A stretch of DNA of 64,000 bases from Tsuneonella sp. CC-YZS046 (GTDB taxonomy: Bacteria; Pseudomonadota; Alphaproteobacteria; Sphingomonadales; Sphingomonadaceae). Shown one piece after another: positions 25,379 through 35,460 of the stretch. A program made the translations under genes and the position numbers. Position 1 is the first letter of the stretch. Each line of letters opens with the position of its first letter. The stretch lies in assembly GCF_035581365.1 (NCBI RefSeq), contig NZ_CP141590.1, forward strand, positions 2,042,001-2,106,000, in the 5' to 3' direction. The notes under the pieces were generated by a model, which was not told the DNA's origin, searched no databases, and was given only the letters and a program-made list of their open reading frames with translations.

Positions 25379-27208
25379 ATGAGCGAGCATCTTCACCCCA
25401 CGATCGCGCGGGTCACGCAGCGGATCGTCGAACGGTCGGCGGATTCCCGGCGGCGCTATCTCGATCTGATGGAGCGCGCGGCGGAGCACCAGCCCGGCCG
25501 CGACAGCCTGGCCTGCTCCAATCTGGCCCATGGCTTCGCCGCCGCGCTGGAGGACAAGCCCGCCATCGCCGGAGGGCGCGGCCCCAACCTCGCTATCGTC
25601 ACCGCCTATAACGACATGCTTTCCGCGCATCAGCCCTATGGGACCTATCCGGCGCAGATGAAGCTCTATGCGCGGGAAGCGGGTGCCACCGCGCAGGTCG
25701 CGGGCGGCACGCCTGCTATGTGCGATGGTGTGACCCAGGGGCAGGACGGCATGGAACTGTCCCTGTTCAGCCGCGACGTCATCGCCCTTTCCACCGCCGT
25801 TGCCCTGAGCCATGCGATGTATGACGGCGCCGCACTGCTCGGCATCTGCGACAAGATCGTGCCGGGCCTGCTGATCGGGGCGCTGCGTTTCGGCCATTTG
25901 CCCGCGATCTTCGTGCCTTCCGGCCCGATGCCGTCCGGCATCGACAACAAGGAAAAGCAGAAGGTCCGCCAGCTCTACGCCGAAGGCAAGGCGACCCGCG
26001 CCGAGCTGCTGGAAAGCGAAAGCGCCAGCTATCATTCGCCCGGCACCTGCACCTTCTACGGCACCGCGAACTCCAACCAGATGATGATGGAACTGATGGG
26101 GCTGCATATGCCGGGGGCCGCCTTCGTCCAGCCCGGCACGCCCCTGCGCAACGCGCTTACCCGCGCCGCGACCCGCAGGCTGGCCGCCATTGCCGGGGAA
26201 GGGAACGATCATCGCCCGCTCGCCCGCTGCGTCGATGAAAAAGCCATCGTCAATGCGGCGGTGGGCCTGCTGGCCACAGGCGGCTCCACCAACCATGCGA
26301 TCCACCTGCCCGCCATCGCCCGCGCCGCCGGGATCGTTCTCGACTGGCAGGATCTGGACGAACTTTCCGCAGCAGTGCCACTGATCGCGCGGGTCTATCC
26401 CAATGGATCGGGCGACGTGAACCATTTCCATGCCGCCGGGGGGATGGCCTATGTCATCGGCGAACTGCTCGATGCCGGGCTTGCCCATCGCGATATTCGG
26501 ACGGTGGCCGGCAGCAACCTGTCGGCCTATGCCGAAACGCCGGTGCTGGAAGGCGGCGCCCTTGCCTGGCGCCCGGCCGGCGAAAGCGGCGACGACACCA
26601 TGCTTCGTCCCGTTGCCCACCCTTTCCTGCCCGATGGCGGAATGCGGCTGGTGCAGGGCAATCTCGGCCGCGCCACCTTCAAGACCAGCGCGGTGGAAAA
26701 GGAACGCTGGACCATCGAGGCGCCCTGCCGGGTGTTCGACCGGCAGGAGGATGTCGTCCACGCCTTCTCCACCGGAGAACTCGACAAGGATGTCGTGGTG
26801 GTGGTGCGCTTTCAGGGGCCCCGTGCCAATGGCATGCCCGAACTCCACAAGCTCACGCCGCCCCTCGGCGTGCTGCAGGACCGGGGGCATCGGGTCGCAT
26901 TGGTGACGGACGGGCGCATGTCGGGCGCATCCGGCAAGGTGCCCGCCGCGATCCACGTAACCCCTGAGGCCCTGGCCACGAAGGACGGGAAGTGGGGGCC
27001 GCTGGCGCTCCTGCGCGATGGCGACACGATCAGGCTGTGCGCGGAACGGGGCCTGCTTGCGACCGATGCGGATCTGGCGGCGCGCGCGCCCTGCGCTCCG
27101 CCCGCGCCCGCATGGGGCACGGGCCGCGAGCTCTTCGCGATGTTTCGCGCCGACGCGGATGGTGCCGAACAGGGCGCCTCGGCCATGCTGGCAGTGGCCG
27201 GGCTGTGA
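25379..27208 (+). CDS. edd: 6-phosphogluconate dehydratase
   Basis: 609 aa IlvD/Edd family dehydratase with an oxygen-sensitive [4Fe-4S] cluster, turning 6-phosphogluconate into KDPG. Conserved segments include [35 protein letters not shown] (cluster Cys) and [21 protein letters not shown] near the C-terminus is the family signature. Begins 35 bases after zwf and overlaps glk by four bases. Confidence 0.97.
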   Translation: MSEHLHPTIARVTQRIVERSADSRRRYLDLMERAAEHQPGRDSLACSNLAHGFAAALEDKPAIAGGRGPNLAIVTAYNDMLSAHQPYGTYPAQMKLYAREAGATAQVAGGTPAMCDGVTQGQDGMELSLFSRDVIALSTAVALSHAMYDGAALLGICDKIVPGLLIGALRFGHLPAIFVPSGPMPSGIDNKEKQKVRQLYAEGKATRAELLESESASYHSPGTCTFYGTANSNQMMMELMGLHMPGAAFVQPGTPLRNALTRAATRRLAAIAGEGNDHRPLARCVDEKAIVNAAVGLLATGGSTNHAIHLPAIARAAGIVLDWQDLDELSAAVPLIARVYPNGSGDVNHFHAAGGMAYVIGELLDAGLAHRDIRTVAGSNLSAYAETPVLEGGALAWRPAGESGDDTMLRPVAHPFLPDGGMRLVQGNLGRATFKTSAVEKERWTIEAPCRVFDRQEDVVHAFSTGELDKDVVVVVRFQGPRANGMPELHKLTPPLGVLQDRGHRVALVTDGRMSGASGKVPAAIHVTPEALATKDGKWGPLALLRDGDTIRLCAERGLLATDADLAARAPCAPPAPAWGTGRELFAMFRADADGAEQGASAMLAVAGL

Positions 27209-28188
27209 CCGGGCTCGTCGCTCTCGACATTGGAGGGACTCATGCCCGCTTCGCCCTTGCCGAGGTCGGGGCGGATGGGGCGATCGCGCTGGAGGAGCCA
27301 CAAACGCTCCGGACCAGCGATTACGATTGCCTGGAGCAGGCCTGGCGGGAGTTCGAACGGCGCTGCGGATGCACGCTTCCCCAAGCCGCCGCGATAGCGA
27401 TCGCCGGACCGGTCACGGGCGGCATCGTGCGGATGACCAACAACAGCTGGGTGGTCGATACCGCCCGGCTCAAGGATCGGCTCGGGCTGGGCAGGATCAG
27501 CATGCTCAATGATTTCGGGGCAGTCGCCCATGCCGCCGCACAGGCGCCGGACAGCGACTTCCTCCACATCAGCGGGCCGGACCGGCCGCTGCCCGCCTCC
27601 GGCACGATCAGCGTGATTGGTCCCGGCACCGGGCTGGGCATCGCCCATTTCTGGCGCGACGGCACAGGCAGCTACCATGTGCAGGCCACCGAAGGCGCCC
27701 ATATCGAGTTCGGCCCGGTCGACGCACTGGACGACGCCATCCTTGCCCGGCTGAGGACCCGGCATGACCGCGTATCGGTGGAGCGGGTCGTATCCGGCCC
27801 CGGCCTCGTCGAGATCTATCAGGCGCTGGCCGCCGCCACGGGCGTTGCAGCCCCGGAACAGGACGACCGGACCTTGTGGGAAACGGGCCTGAGCCAGGAC
27901 AATGGGCTGGCGAAAGCCGCGATAGACCGCTTTTGTCTTTCGCTCGGCAGCGTCGCGGGCGATTATGCGCTGGCCCATGGCGCCGGCGCCGTGGTGATCG
28001 CAGGCGGGCTTGGCTATCGGCTGCGCGATCTGCTGCCGCGCTCGGGCTTCGCGGAGCGCTTCCGCTTCAAGGGCCGATACGAAGGAATGATGGCGAATAT
28101 CCCGGTAAAGCTCCTGACCCATCCACAGCCCGGCCTGTTCGGCGCGGCGGCCGCCTTTCAGCGCCAGTTTTCAGGAGAAACCGCATGA
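27205..28188 (+). CDS. glk: Glucokinase
   Basis: 327 aa ROK-less, Glk-type glucokinase (phosphorylates glucose with ATP). [19 protein letters not shown] is the ATP phosphate-1 loop; IAIAGPV and FGAVAHA are sugar-side motifs. Start GTG 27205 overlaps the edd stop (GTGA); upstream in-frame sequence belongs to another frame of edd. It feeds the ED operon. Confidence 0.95.
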   Translation: MTGLVALDIGGTHARFALAEVGADGAIALEEPQTLRTSDYDCLEQAWREFERRCGCTLPQAAAIAIAGPVTGGIVRMTNNSWVVDTARLKDRLGLGRISMLNDFGAVAHAAAQAPDSDFLHISGPDRPLPASGTISVIGPGTGLGIAHFWRDGTGSYHVQATEGAHIEFGPVDALDDAILARLRTRHDRVSVERVVSGPGLVEIYQALAAATGVAAPEQDDRTLWETGLSQDNGLAKAAIDRFCLSLGSVAGDYALAHGAGAVVIAGGLGYRLRDLLPRSGFAERFRFKGRYEGMMANIPVKLLTHPQPGLFGAAAAFQRQFSGETA

Positions 28189-28802
28189 TCCCGCCGATCC
28201 AGGACATCATGCTCGCCGCGCCGGTCATCCCGGTGCTGGTGATCGAGGATGCCGGTCATGCCCGGCCAATCGCCGAAGCGCTGGTATCGGGCGGCCTGCG
28301 GGTGCTCGAAGTCACCCTGCGCACGCCTGCCGCGCTCGAGGCGATCCGGGAGATGAAGCAGGTGCCCGGCGCCATCGTCGGCGCCGGGACAGTGACGAAC
28401 GCGGATGAATGCGAAGCCGCATTGAAAGCGGGCAGCGAGTTCATCGTCTCCCCCGGCCTCACCGAAAATCTCACCCGGGTCGTCACCAGCCACGGCCTGC
28501 CTTTCCTGCCCGGAGTGTCGACAGCCAGCGACATCATGCGCGGCCTCGATCTGGGCCTCGCCCATTTCAAGTTCTTCCCCGCCATCCCTTCCGGCGGACT
28601 GCCCGCGCTCAAGGCGCTCGCCGGGCCTTTCGGGCAATGCCGGTTCTGCCCCACGGGGGGAATCAGGCAGGACAGCGCGGCCGAATGGCTTGCCGAAGAC
28701 TTCGTGCTCTGCGTCGGCGGAAGCTGGATCGTCCCCCCCGGACCGCCGGACCTCGCCGCCATCGAACGGGCCGCGCGCAAGGCGAGCGAACTGCGCGCAT
28801 GA
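28185..28802 (+). CDS. eda: 2-dehydro-3-deoxy-phosphogluconate (KDPG) aldolase
   Basis: 205 aa class I aldolase that splits KDPG to pyruvate and glyceraldehyde-3-phosphate. Catalytic Lys is in HFKFFPA, the Glu in LEVTLRT, and the phosphate site in FCPTGGI. Overlaps glk by ATGA and the next gene by ATGA, so translation of the block is coupled. Confidence 0.96.
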   Translation: MIPPIQDIMLAAPVIPVLVIEDAGHARPIAEALVSGGLRVLEVTLRTPAALEAIREMKQVPGAIVGAGTVTNADECEAALKAGSEFIVSPGLTENLTRVVTSHGLPFLPGVSTASDIMRGLDLGLAHFKFFPAIPSGGLPALKALAGPFGQCRFCPTGGIRQDSAAEWLAEDFVLCVGGSWIVPPGPPDLAAIERAARKASELRA

Positions 28803-31573
28803 AAAACGTCGCCCAGCTCCACGAACGGCTGCAGGTCCTGCATCAACTCACGCAGGAAACGCCGCTGTTCAACCCGGTGTTCCAGCTCTCGCTCGATCTC
28901 TCGCGCGAGCTGGAATCGGGCGGCCTCGATCTCGATGCCATTGAAGGGCTGGTCGCGGAGATTGAATGCGACGCATTGCACAGCCGCGCGGAACGGCTCC
29001 GCCGGCTGGTCGCCCCGACCTCGCCGCACAGCAATCTGCAAAGGCTGGACGAACTGGCAGGGAGCGATTTCGAAACCTACCGCGCGCGCTGGGAAAGCCC
29101 GCAAATCCACGCAGTGTTCACCGCCCATCCGACCTTCCTGTTGTCCCCGGCCCAGACGGAGGCGATTGCCCTCAGCGCCTCGCAGGAAGGCCCGATCGAC
29201 AACAGCGTATGCGTGGCCAGCCCCGAGCGCCCGTCCATCACGCTGGAGTATGAACATGACCGGGCCTTGCGGGCCATTCGCCATGGCGCGGAGGCCCGCG
29301 ACGCGATCGTCACTCGCCTGCTGGAAAACGCGCAGCGGCTCTGGCCCGACAAGTGGCGTGAACTCGAGCCCCTTCCGTTCCGCTTCGCAAGCTGGGTCGG
29401 CTACGACATGGACGGCCGCACCGACATCGCCTGGCACACCAGCATCGGCTTCCGGCTGGCGGAGAAGGAGGAACGGCTTGGCCGCTATGTCCTGTCGCTG
29501 GAGCGGATCGATCCCGGTCATCCGCTGCTGCCCGGGCTGCGCGGCGCGCATCGCTGGTCGCAGGAACGGGCGGCTGACTTCGCCGGGGATCTGAGCGAGC
29601 CTGCCGCGCTGTCCGCCGCGGCCAACCGGCTGACCGAGGACCACCCCGACAAGCTGCTGTCGCTCGCTCCGCTGATCCGACAGCTGGAGGAGGAAGCCCG
29701 CCACGCACCGGACGAACCCGCCATCGCGCTCAAGACGCTCGCCGCCGCGATGCGCGCGGACGGCCTGGGCGCGGGCTGGATTCATTTCCGGGTCAATTCC
29801 AGCCAGTTGCACAATGCCATCCGCCGGCGGATCGATCCGGACGACACGCTCGATCTCGCGAGCCGTTCCTCGCTGGGCAAGCTGCGCCAGCTGATCGCCG
29901 CGGTCAGGCCCTTGCGCGCGAATTTCGGCGCGCTGGCGATCGAAAGCAGCACGGCGATCCGGCAGTTCCTCGCCATGGCGCAAATCCTGCACCATATCGA
30001 CGCGGACGCGCCGATCCGCATGTTGATCGCCGAATGCGAGCAGCCGACGACCGTGCTGGCCGCGCTCTACTTCGCCCGGCTTTTCGGGATCGACAACAAG
30101 GTGGACGTCTCGCCCTTGTTCGAAACCGAAAGCGCGCTGGAGCATGGCGGCCGCTTTCTCGACGCGCTGCTGGCGGAGGAAGCCTATCGCGCCTATGCGC
30201 GGCGGAGGGGGCGCATCGCAATCCAGACCGGCTTTTCCGATGCGGGCCGCTTTGTTGGCCAGATTCCGGCCGCCCTCGCCATCGAACGGCTGCAAGGCCG
30301 ACTCGCCGAAGCGATGGTCGCCAATGAACTCACCGATGTCGCCGCACTCGTCTTCAATACCCATGGCGAGAGCATGGGGCGCGGCGCCCACCCCGATTCC
30401 TTCGAGGATCGCCTCGGCTGGCCGCTTTCACCCTGGGCGCGGCGGCGCTTCGTGCGCGCGGGGATCAGGCTGGAGCCGGAAGTCAGCTTCCAGGGCGGCG
30501 ATGGCTATATGTTCTTCGATACGCCGGAACTCGCGCTGGCGACCCTCACCCGCATTGCCGAAGCGGACCCCGCCGGGACGGACCCAGACGCGCCGACCGA
30601 CCCCTTCTACCGCCGCACCGACATCAGCCTCGATTTCTATCGGGCGATCCGTGACCATCAGCGCAAGCATCTCGAAAGCCGGACCTATGCCCGGGCGGTC
30701 ACCGCCTTCGGCCTGGGCCTGCTCAACGAGACCGGCAGCCGCAAGTCGCGCCGCCAATCCGACCTGGCCGCCGACCGCGAGATGAGCCTGCGGCAGATCC
30801 GCGCCATCCCACACAATGCGATCCTCCAGCAGCTCGGCTATCCGGTGAACATCATCGCCGGTTTCGGCACGGCAGCGGACGGCAATTACGAAGAGCTTGC
30901 CGCATTGCTGCGCGAAAGCGAGCGCGGACGCCAGCTGGTGCGGCTGGTGCGCGCCGCCAATGCCCTGGCCAGCATCAAGACGGTGGCCGCCTATGGCGAG
31001 CTGTTCAATTCCGCCTATTGGGCCAGCCGCCCCTATCGCGGCACGGAGCTGCACTTGTCCGGCGCGTGCCAGGTCCTAGCCGAATATCTCACCAAGGACG
31101 ACCGGAACGGCGTTTACCGCAGGCTCGCATCGCGCCTGCGGGTGGATGCGCTCAAGCTGCATCGCCTGCTCGAGCATCTGCCGGACGAGAACCCCCTGCC
31201 CGACCGGGAGCATGTGCGCCGGGCCATCGGCGTGTTGCAGGCGGTCCGCCTCGCCCTGTTCCAGTTCATGTTCCTGCGGGCCGTCTCCGTCCCGGCTTTC
31301 AGCCGCGCCAATGACATCAGCCGCGACGACGTGCTCGAAATGGTGTTCACCCTGCGCATCGATGAAGCACTGGGGCAGCTGCGGCGCGCGTTTCCCACCA
31401 GCTTTCCCAAGATCGGGGACTTCACCCTGGACGAGAGCACCGATTACCCGGACGACGCGGACGAGGGTTACGGCCAGATCCAGCGCGACTATATCGAGCC
31501 GATCGAACGGGCCTATCGCCTGAGCCTGCGGATCGGCACCGCCATTGCCAATGAGTTCGGCGCGCACGGCTGA
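28799..31573 (+). CDS. Divergent phosphoenolpyruvate-carboxylase-like protein
   Basis: 924 aa, PEPC family length. It keeps FTAHPT (H110), the metal-ligand motifs PLFET (E442) and GFSD (D481), and GRG (R528). It departs from the canonical enzyme at several active-site points. The usual LDxRQ motif reads FRVNSS, the lysine of SDSxKD is Arg484, and the HGRGG loop reads HGES, losing an arginine. GGDRDGN reads GYDMDGR. So it is either a diverged PEPC subgroup or a changed enzyme. ATGA overlap with eda ties it to PEP/pyruvate metabolism. Confidence 0.75.
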   Translation: MKNVAQLHERLQVLHQLTQETPLFNPVFQLSLDLSRELESGGLDLDAIEGLVAEIECDALHSRAERLRRLVAPTSPHSNLQRLDELAGSDFETYRARWESPQIHAVFTAHPTFLLSPAQTEAIALSASQEGPIDNSVCVASPERPSITLEYEHDRALRAIRHGAEARDAIVTRLLENAQRLWPDKWRELEPLPFRFASWVGYDMDGRTDIAWHTSIGFRLAEKEERLGRYVLSLERIDPGHPLLPGLRGAHRWSQERAADFAGDLSEPAALSAAANRLTEDHPDKLLSLAPLIRQLEEEARHAPDEPAIALKTLAAAMRADGLGAGWIHFRVNSSQLHNAIRRRIDPDDTLDLASRSSLGKLRQLIAAVRPLRANFGALAIESSTAIRQFLAMAQILHHIDADAPIRMLIAECEQPTTVLAALYFARLFGIDNKVDVSPLFETESALEHGGRFLDALLAEEAYRAYARRRGRIAIQTGFSDAGRFVGQIPAALAIERLQGRLAEAMVANELTDVAALVFNTHGESMGRGAHPDSFEDRLGWPLSPWARRRFVRAGIRLEPEVSFQGGDGYMFFDTPELALATLTRIAEADPAGTDPDAPTDPFYRRTDISLDFYRAIRDHQRKHLESRTYARAVTAFGLGLLNETGSRKSRRQSDLAADREMSLRQIRAIPHNAILQQLGYPVNIIAGFGTAADGNYEELAALLRESERGRQLVRLVRAANALASIKTVAAYGELFNSAYWASRPYRGTELHLSGACQVLAEYLTKDDRNGVYRRLASRLRVDALKLHRLLEHLPDENPLPDREHVRRAIGVLQAVRLALFQFMFLRAVSVPAFSRANDISRDDVLEMVFTLRIDEALGQLRRAFPTSFPKIGDFTLDESTDYPDDADEGYGQIQRDYIEPIERAYRLSLRIGTAIANEFGAHG

Positions 31574-31675
31574 TCTTCGCCCGTTCTGTTAACCTTTGGA
31601 TCTCGCGCGTCTCGTGGTGAGACGCAGGCAAAGGCACGACTGGAACCGAATCGCATTAACCGGCATAGTGCAGCC

Positions 31676-32419
31676 ATGAATATCGTCTGGAAAGTGATCG
31701 GCGCAGTGACTGGCGCAGTGCTGCTGTTCTTCGGTTCGGCCGCGGTGACCGGCCATATCCTCGAGCAGAAGGGCGGCGAGCGCACCTCCGCGCAATCGCC
31801 TCGCCCGGAAAGCGAGCCGGTTCTGGCCATGGCCGATCAGGATCTGGCCGGGGCGAACGGGGTTCAGGCAGGAGAGACGCCGTCCGATGCCTCCGATGCC
31901 TCCCCCAGTGCCTTGGTGGCGAATGATGCCGGCGCCCCGCCCGCCATTGCCGAACCCCTTGTCATCAAGAGCATCCTGCCGATCCAGGGCCCGATCAAAT
32001 ATGGCGAGTGGCATTGGGACGAAAGCGCCGCTCCCGCGACCGGGAAGATCGTCGTCACCGTGGATCTGGACGCCCGCGTGATCTCGGTCTTCCGCGATGG
32101 CCACGAGATCGGCGCCGCGGCGGTGCTGCTGGGCACGGACGACTATCCCACGCCGCTGGGCAAATTCCCGATCCTGCAGAAGCGCAAGGATCATGTTTCC
32201 AACATCTATGGCGCGGAGATGCCCTATATGATGCGGCTGACCTGGGATGGTATCAGCATCCATGGCGCCGAGGTGGAGAACGGCTATGCGAGCCATGGCT
32301 GCATCGGCACGCCGAACGCCTTTGCCGCCAAGCTTTTTGCCATAGCCAAGCTGGGTGACGAGATTCTGATCAGCCGTGGCAAGATGATCGGTGTCGGAGA
32401 TAATCTCGCTGCCAGTTGA
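31676..32419 (+). CDS. L,D-transpeptidase (YkuD domain), 247 aa
   Basis: N-terminal hydrophobic anchor or uncleaved signal (about 5-27), a Pro/Ala-rich low-complexity linker (30-90), then a YkuD domain ending in SIHGAEVENGYASHGCIG with the catalytic Cys and His. Such enzymes form 3-3 peptidoglycan cross-links or attach lipoproteins in the periplasm. Transcribed alone, convergent with tilS. Confidence 0.9.
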   Translation: MNIVWKVIGAVTGAVLLFFGSAAVTGHILEQKGGERTSAQSPRPESEPVLAMADQDLAGANGVQAGETPSDASDASPSALVANDAGAPPAIAEPLVIKSILPIQGPIKYGEWHWDESAAPATGKIVVTVDLDARVISVFRDGHEIGAAAVLLGTDDYPTPLGKFPILQKRKDHVSNIYGAEMPYMMRLTWDGISIHGAEVENGYASHGCIGTPNAFAAKLFAIAKLGDEILISRGKMIGVGDNLAAS

Positions 32420-32427
32420 GCCTATGC

Positions 32428-33405
32428 TCAGACCCGGCGGGGCGGCTCCTTGCGCAGCACCCATTCGCCCCCGTCGCAACGCGCCACCACCCCGCCCAGC
32501 GTGCCGTCCTTGCCGGCCAGCAGGCGATTGAGCAGCCGGGCCACATTGCCGAGCCGGGCTTCCCCGCCGAGCATGGCGATGGCCCGGCCCAATACCCGCA
32601 GCATCACGGCGCCCGGTGCGGTGGGGCGATAGCGGATCGCGTCCTCATCGATCCGCACCCGTTCCTGCCATTCGCGCTGGGCCGCCCACTGCAGCACGAC
32701 CTCGGCATCGGCGATGTGACTGGCGCTGGTGGCCAGTGCGCCGATATCCAGCCAGTCGCACCCTTGCAGGGCCTGGCGCATGCGCGCCCGGTCGAAGCGC
32801 GGGTCCTCGTTGCTCGGGTCCCGGACCGCTTCCAGCCCCGCAGCGGACACAATCTCGGCCAGTTCGGCGCGACGCCATCCCAGCAGAGGCCGCAGAACCG
32901 GCAATTGCGATCCCGGAATGGCGCCACGCGCGCGCACCCCGGCAAGCCCCGCAACGCCGCTGGCCCGATTGAGGCGCATCAGCAGGGTTTCCGCCTGGTC
33001 ATCGGCATGATGGGCAGTGGCAATCGCCGAGACGCCCTTGCGAACCGCCCATTCCCTGAGCGCCGTATAACGCGCCTGCCGTGCCGAATCCTGCAGATTG
33101 CCGGGCGCGACCTTCACCGCCAGAATTTCATGCGGGATTCCGTGCCCGGCGCATAGTTCCGCCACCATCGCCGCTTCGGAGCCGCTTTCCGTCCGCAGCC
33201 CGTGATCGACGGTGGCGATCTCGACCTCGCCCGGCATCACCGCTTCGGCAAGCAGCAGCAGGGCGAGGCTGTCAGGGCCGCCCGATACGGCGAGCCCCAG
33301 CTTTCCGCCCTCCGGCCACAGCCGCGCCAGATCGCCCGCGAAGCGAGCGATCAGCGGATGGGGGAAGCTCTCACTTGCAGGTGACCTTACGACGGTTTGC
33401 TTCAT
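32428..33405 (-). CDS. tilS: tRNA(Ile)-lysidine synthetase
   Basis: 325 aa PP-loop ATPase that puts lysine on C34 of tRNA-Ile(CAU). LAVSGGPDSLALL is the PP-loop and VDHGLR the following conserved segment; HHADDQAETLLMRL is the N-type ATPase signature. ATG 33405 overlaps the upstream cpoB-like gene by about 35 bases; a later start is not obvious. Follows cpoB in the same direction, a common arrangement in alphaproteobacteria. Confidence 0.95.
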   Translation of the reverse strand: MKQTVVRSPASESFPHPLIARFAGDLARLWPEGGKLGLAVSGGPDSLALLLLAEAVMPGEVEIATVDHGLRTESGSEAAMVAELCAGHGIPHEILAVKVAPGNLQDSARQARYTALREWAVRKGVSAIATAHHADDQAETLLMRLNRASGVAGLAGVRARGAIPGSQLPVLRPLLGWRRAELAEIVSAAGLEAVRDPSNEDPRFDRARMRQALQGCDWLDIGALATSASHIADAEVVLQWAAQREWQERVRIDEDAIRYRPTAPGAVMLRVLGRAIAMLGGEARLGNVARLLNRLLAGKDGTLGGVVARCDGGEWVLRKEPPRRV

Positions 33406-34372
33406 ACTGTTCCCGCAACCTTCCGGTCGCAAGCGCCGGATAGGTATCTCCGAATTCGGCCAGCGCGATGCAGGCCCTTGAGGTGTCTTTCTGGGCGATC
33501 ATGGATTCAGCGAGATACAGCAGGCTATCCCCTGCCCGATCCCCCTGCTTGTTCGCCTGGTAATTCTTGAGGAACCAGGGGGCGGCTTCGGCCGGCTTGC
33601 CCTCGTCCAGATAGGCGCGGCCGAGCAGGTTGCGGCCATAGCTGATCCGCGAATGACTGGGATATTTGTCGACATAGAGGCGCAATTGCTGCTGCGCTTC
33701 CGGATAGAATTTCGCCTCCCACAGGCGGAACCCGTAAGTATATTCGTCGTCCCCCGGATCGTTGGTGCTGGGCTTGGCGATCGCCTGCACCGCCGCCAGG
33801 CGCTGCGCGCTCGGCGCGGCGGGCTTGGGGGCCGGTGCTGGAGCGGGCGTCGCCGCGGCAGCGGCCGGGGCTGGCGCGGGAGACGGCGTGGCAGCGGCCA
33901 GCGGCGCCGCCGGGGCCGTGACCGAAGGCGCGACGGGAACGGCAACCGGCGATCCTGCCGCCGGAGCGACAGGGCTGGCGGGGGCAAGCGCCGCAGCCGC
34001 ATCGGGATGCAGCTGCGTGACGACCCTGTTCAGCGCGGCGATCGCGTTGGTATTGGTTTCCACCTGGGATGTGAGCCGGGCAAGTTGGCCTTCCAGCGCA
34101 TCGAGCCGAGCAAGAATATCCGTCACCGCCGTGGTCGCGGGCGGCAGGGTCTTGTCCTGCCCCGCGGCGGCGGATGCGCCGGTCGCCGGAGTCTCGAAGA
34201 AGCGGCTGTCCCCGCCCGGAAACACCTTGCGCTGCAATGCCCGTATTTCGGCCTCTATCTTGCGGACCCGTGCGTCGTCCACCTGCGCGATGGCCGGAAC
34301 CGGCACGCTTCCCGCCAGGATTGCCCCAAAACTCGCAGTAACCGCAAAAATGCGCGCGCGTTTCCCGATCAT
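33371..34372 (-). CDS. cpoB: Cell division coordinator CpoB / YbgF-like TPR protein
   Basis: 333 aa. Signal peptide about 1-30, an N-terminal coiled coil (VRKIEAEIRALQRKVF) for trimerisation, a second coiled segment, then a long Ala/Pro linker and C-terminal TPR repeats with EYTYGFRLWEAKFYPEA and NLLGRAYLDEGK. Such proteins work with Tol-Pal in periplasmic envelope constriction. ATG 34372 chosen because the signal peptide starts there. The tol-pal genes themselves are not in the window. Confidence 0.85.
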   Translation of the reverse strand: MIGKRARIFAVTASFGAILAGSVPVPAIAQVDDARVRKIEAEIRALQRKVFPGGDSRFFETPATGASAAAGQDKTLPPATTAVTDILARLDALEGQLARLTSQVETNTNAIAALNRVVTQLHPDAAAALAPASPVAPAAGSPVAVPVAPSVTAPAAPLAAATPSPAPAPAAAAATPAPAPAPKPAAPSAQRLAAVQAIAKPSTNDPGDDEYTYGFRLWEAKFYPEAQQQLRLYVDKYPSHSRISYGRNLLGRAYLDEGKPAEAAPWFLKNYQANKQGDRAGDSLLYLAESMIAQKDTSRACIALAEFGDTYPALATGRLREQYEANRRKVTCK

Positions 34373-34491
34373 CCGATCTGCTCCTGTCCAAAATACCCGA
34401 TCAAGCTGCACCTTGGCGGCGCGACGCCAAACCGCAGATTAATGCCCCGCTTTTGCCGAAGCAGGCGAAGCCTGTCGAGCGCGCGGGCAGT

Positions 34492-35313
34492 TTAAGCTGT
34501 GGGCGAAGCGGCGGCGGCGGTCTGCTGCGGCCGGGGCGGGCGCGCCAGCAACGCTTCCGCAGTGACGGGAACATCCTTAACGATGCCCTCTTTCTCGCTC
34601 AGGCGGGGGATCGGGCGCCCGCCAACGCTTATCGACAAGGCATCCGGCCGCCCCGTCCACAACAGCGGCCCCTGCGCGTCCGCCGGCACCGTATAGGTTT
34701 CACCCTTCGCCATTTGCTTCTGCATGAGCTGCTTGCCCTGCGCATCGTAGAATTTCACCCAGACCTCGTCTTCCAACGCAGTGAAGACCACCGGGCCGGA
34801 TACCGCCGGCTGCGCGGGCGCGGGCTGCGGAACGCCCGCCGGAGCGGGAGCTTCGGTTTCCTCCCGAAGGGGAGGGAGTGTCTCCGCGGGCGAAAAGAAG
34901 CTGCGATAGAACATGAAGCCGCCCACCAGCAGGAGCAATACCGCCAATGCGGAGATCCATCCAAGCTGCGCGGAAGGAACGCGGGCCGGATCGCCCGGCT
35001 CGAACGTGCTGCCCATTCGGCGGAAGCGGTCGGCCTGCGTGGAATCGAGGGTATTGCGCACTGCCGCAACCGCCTCGGCTTCGTTCAATCCCACCAGACG
35101 CGCATAGCTGCGAGTAAAACCCACCGCATAGGTGCGCGCGGGCAGGTCCGCGAACTGGCCATCCTCGATCATTTTCAGATGACGCTCGGAAATTCTCAGC
35201 GCGGCGGAAACGTCCGCAAGGCTCAGGCCCTTGTCCAGACGCGCCTGACGCAAACCCGCGTCGACGCCCGAACCGCCGTCAGGACCTGGATTTTCCTGTT
35301 CTTGTATGACCAT
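34492..35313 (-). CDS. RodZ-like HTH/DUF4115 membrane protein, 273 aa
   Basis: N-terminal XRE-type HTH (LRQARLDKGLSLADVSAAL, then YAVGFTRSYARL) of the RodZ kind, a single transmembrane helix (about 130-150, ALAVLLLLVGGFMFY), a Pro/Ala-rich linker and a C-terminal beta domain (DUF4115) with VWVKFYDAQGKQL. RodZ links MreB to the cell-shape machinery. ATG 35313 matches the usual short N-terminus. Confidence 0.82.
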   Translation of the reverse strand: MVIQEQENPGPDGGSGVDAGLRQARLDKGLSLADVSAALRISERHLKMIEDGQFADLPARTYAVGFTRSYARLVGLNEAEAVAAVRNTLDSTQADRFRRMGSTFEPGDPARVPSAQLGWISALAVLLLLVGGFMFYRSFFSPAETLPPLREETEAPAPAGVPQPAPAQPAVSGPVVFTALEDEVWVKFYDAQGKQLMQKQMAKGETYTVPADAQGPLLWTGRPDALSISVGGRPIPRLSEKEGIVKDVPVTAEALLARPPRPQQTAAAASPTA

Positions 35314-35460
35314 TCTTTCCCTCGCCCCCCAGCATGGCGTCACCGGACCAAATCGAGACTCACACAAAATTGACTTGCATCACAAGTCAAGCGAGGCCGC
35401 ATTTACCAGCATAGTCCCGCGACCGGCCGGTTGCCAGTTGCGACGAAGACTGATTGTTAT

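Noticed and set aside
26992-27204. N-terminal extension of the glucokinase frame
   Set aside because: Overlaps edd coding and lacks similarity; GTG 27205 gives the normal start.
25268-27301. 677-aa open frame opposite edd
   Set aside because: Mirror of a well-supported gene; biased composition and no ribosome binding site.
28256-30391. 711-aa open frame opposite eda and the PEPC-like gene
   Set aside because: Antisense shadow; the sense genes have clear motifs and coupled starts.
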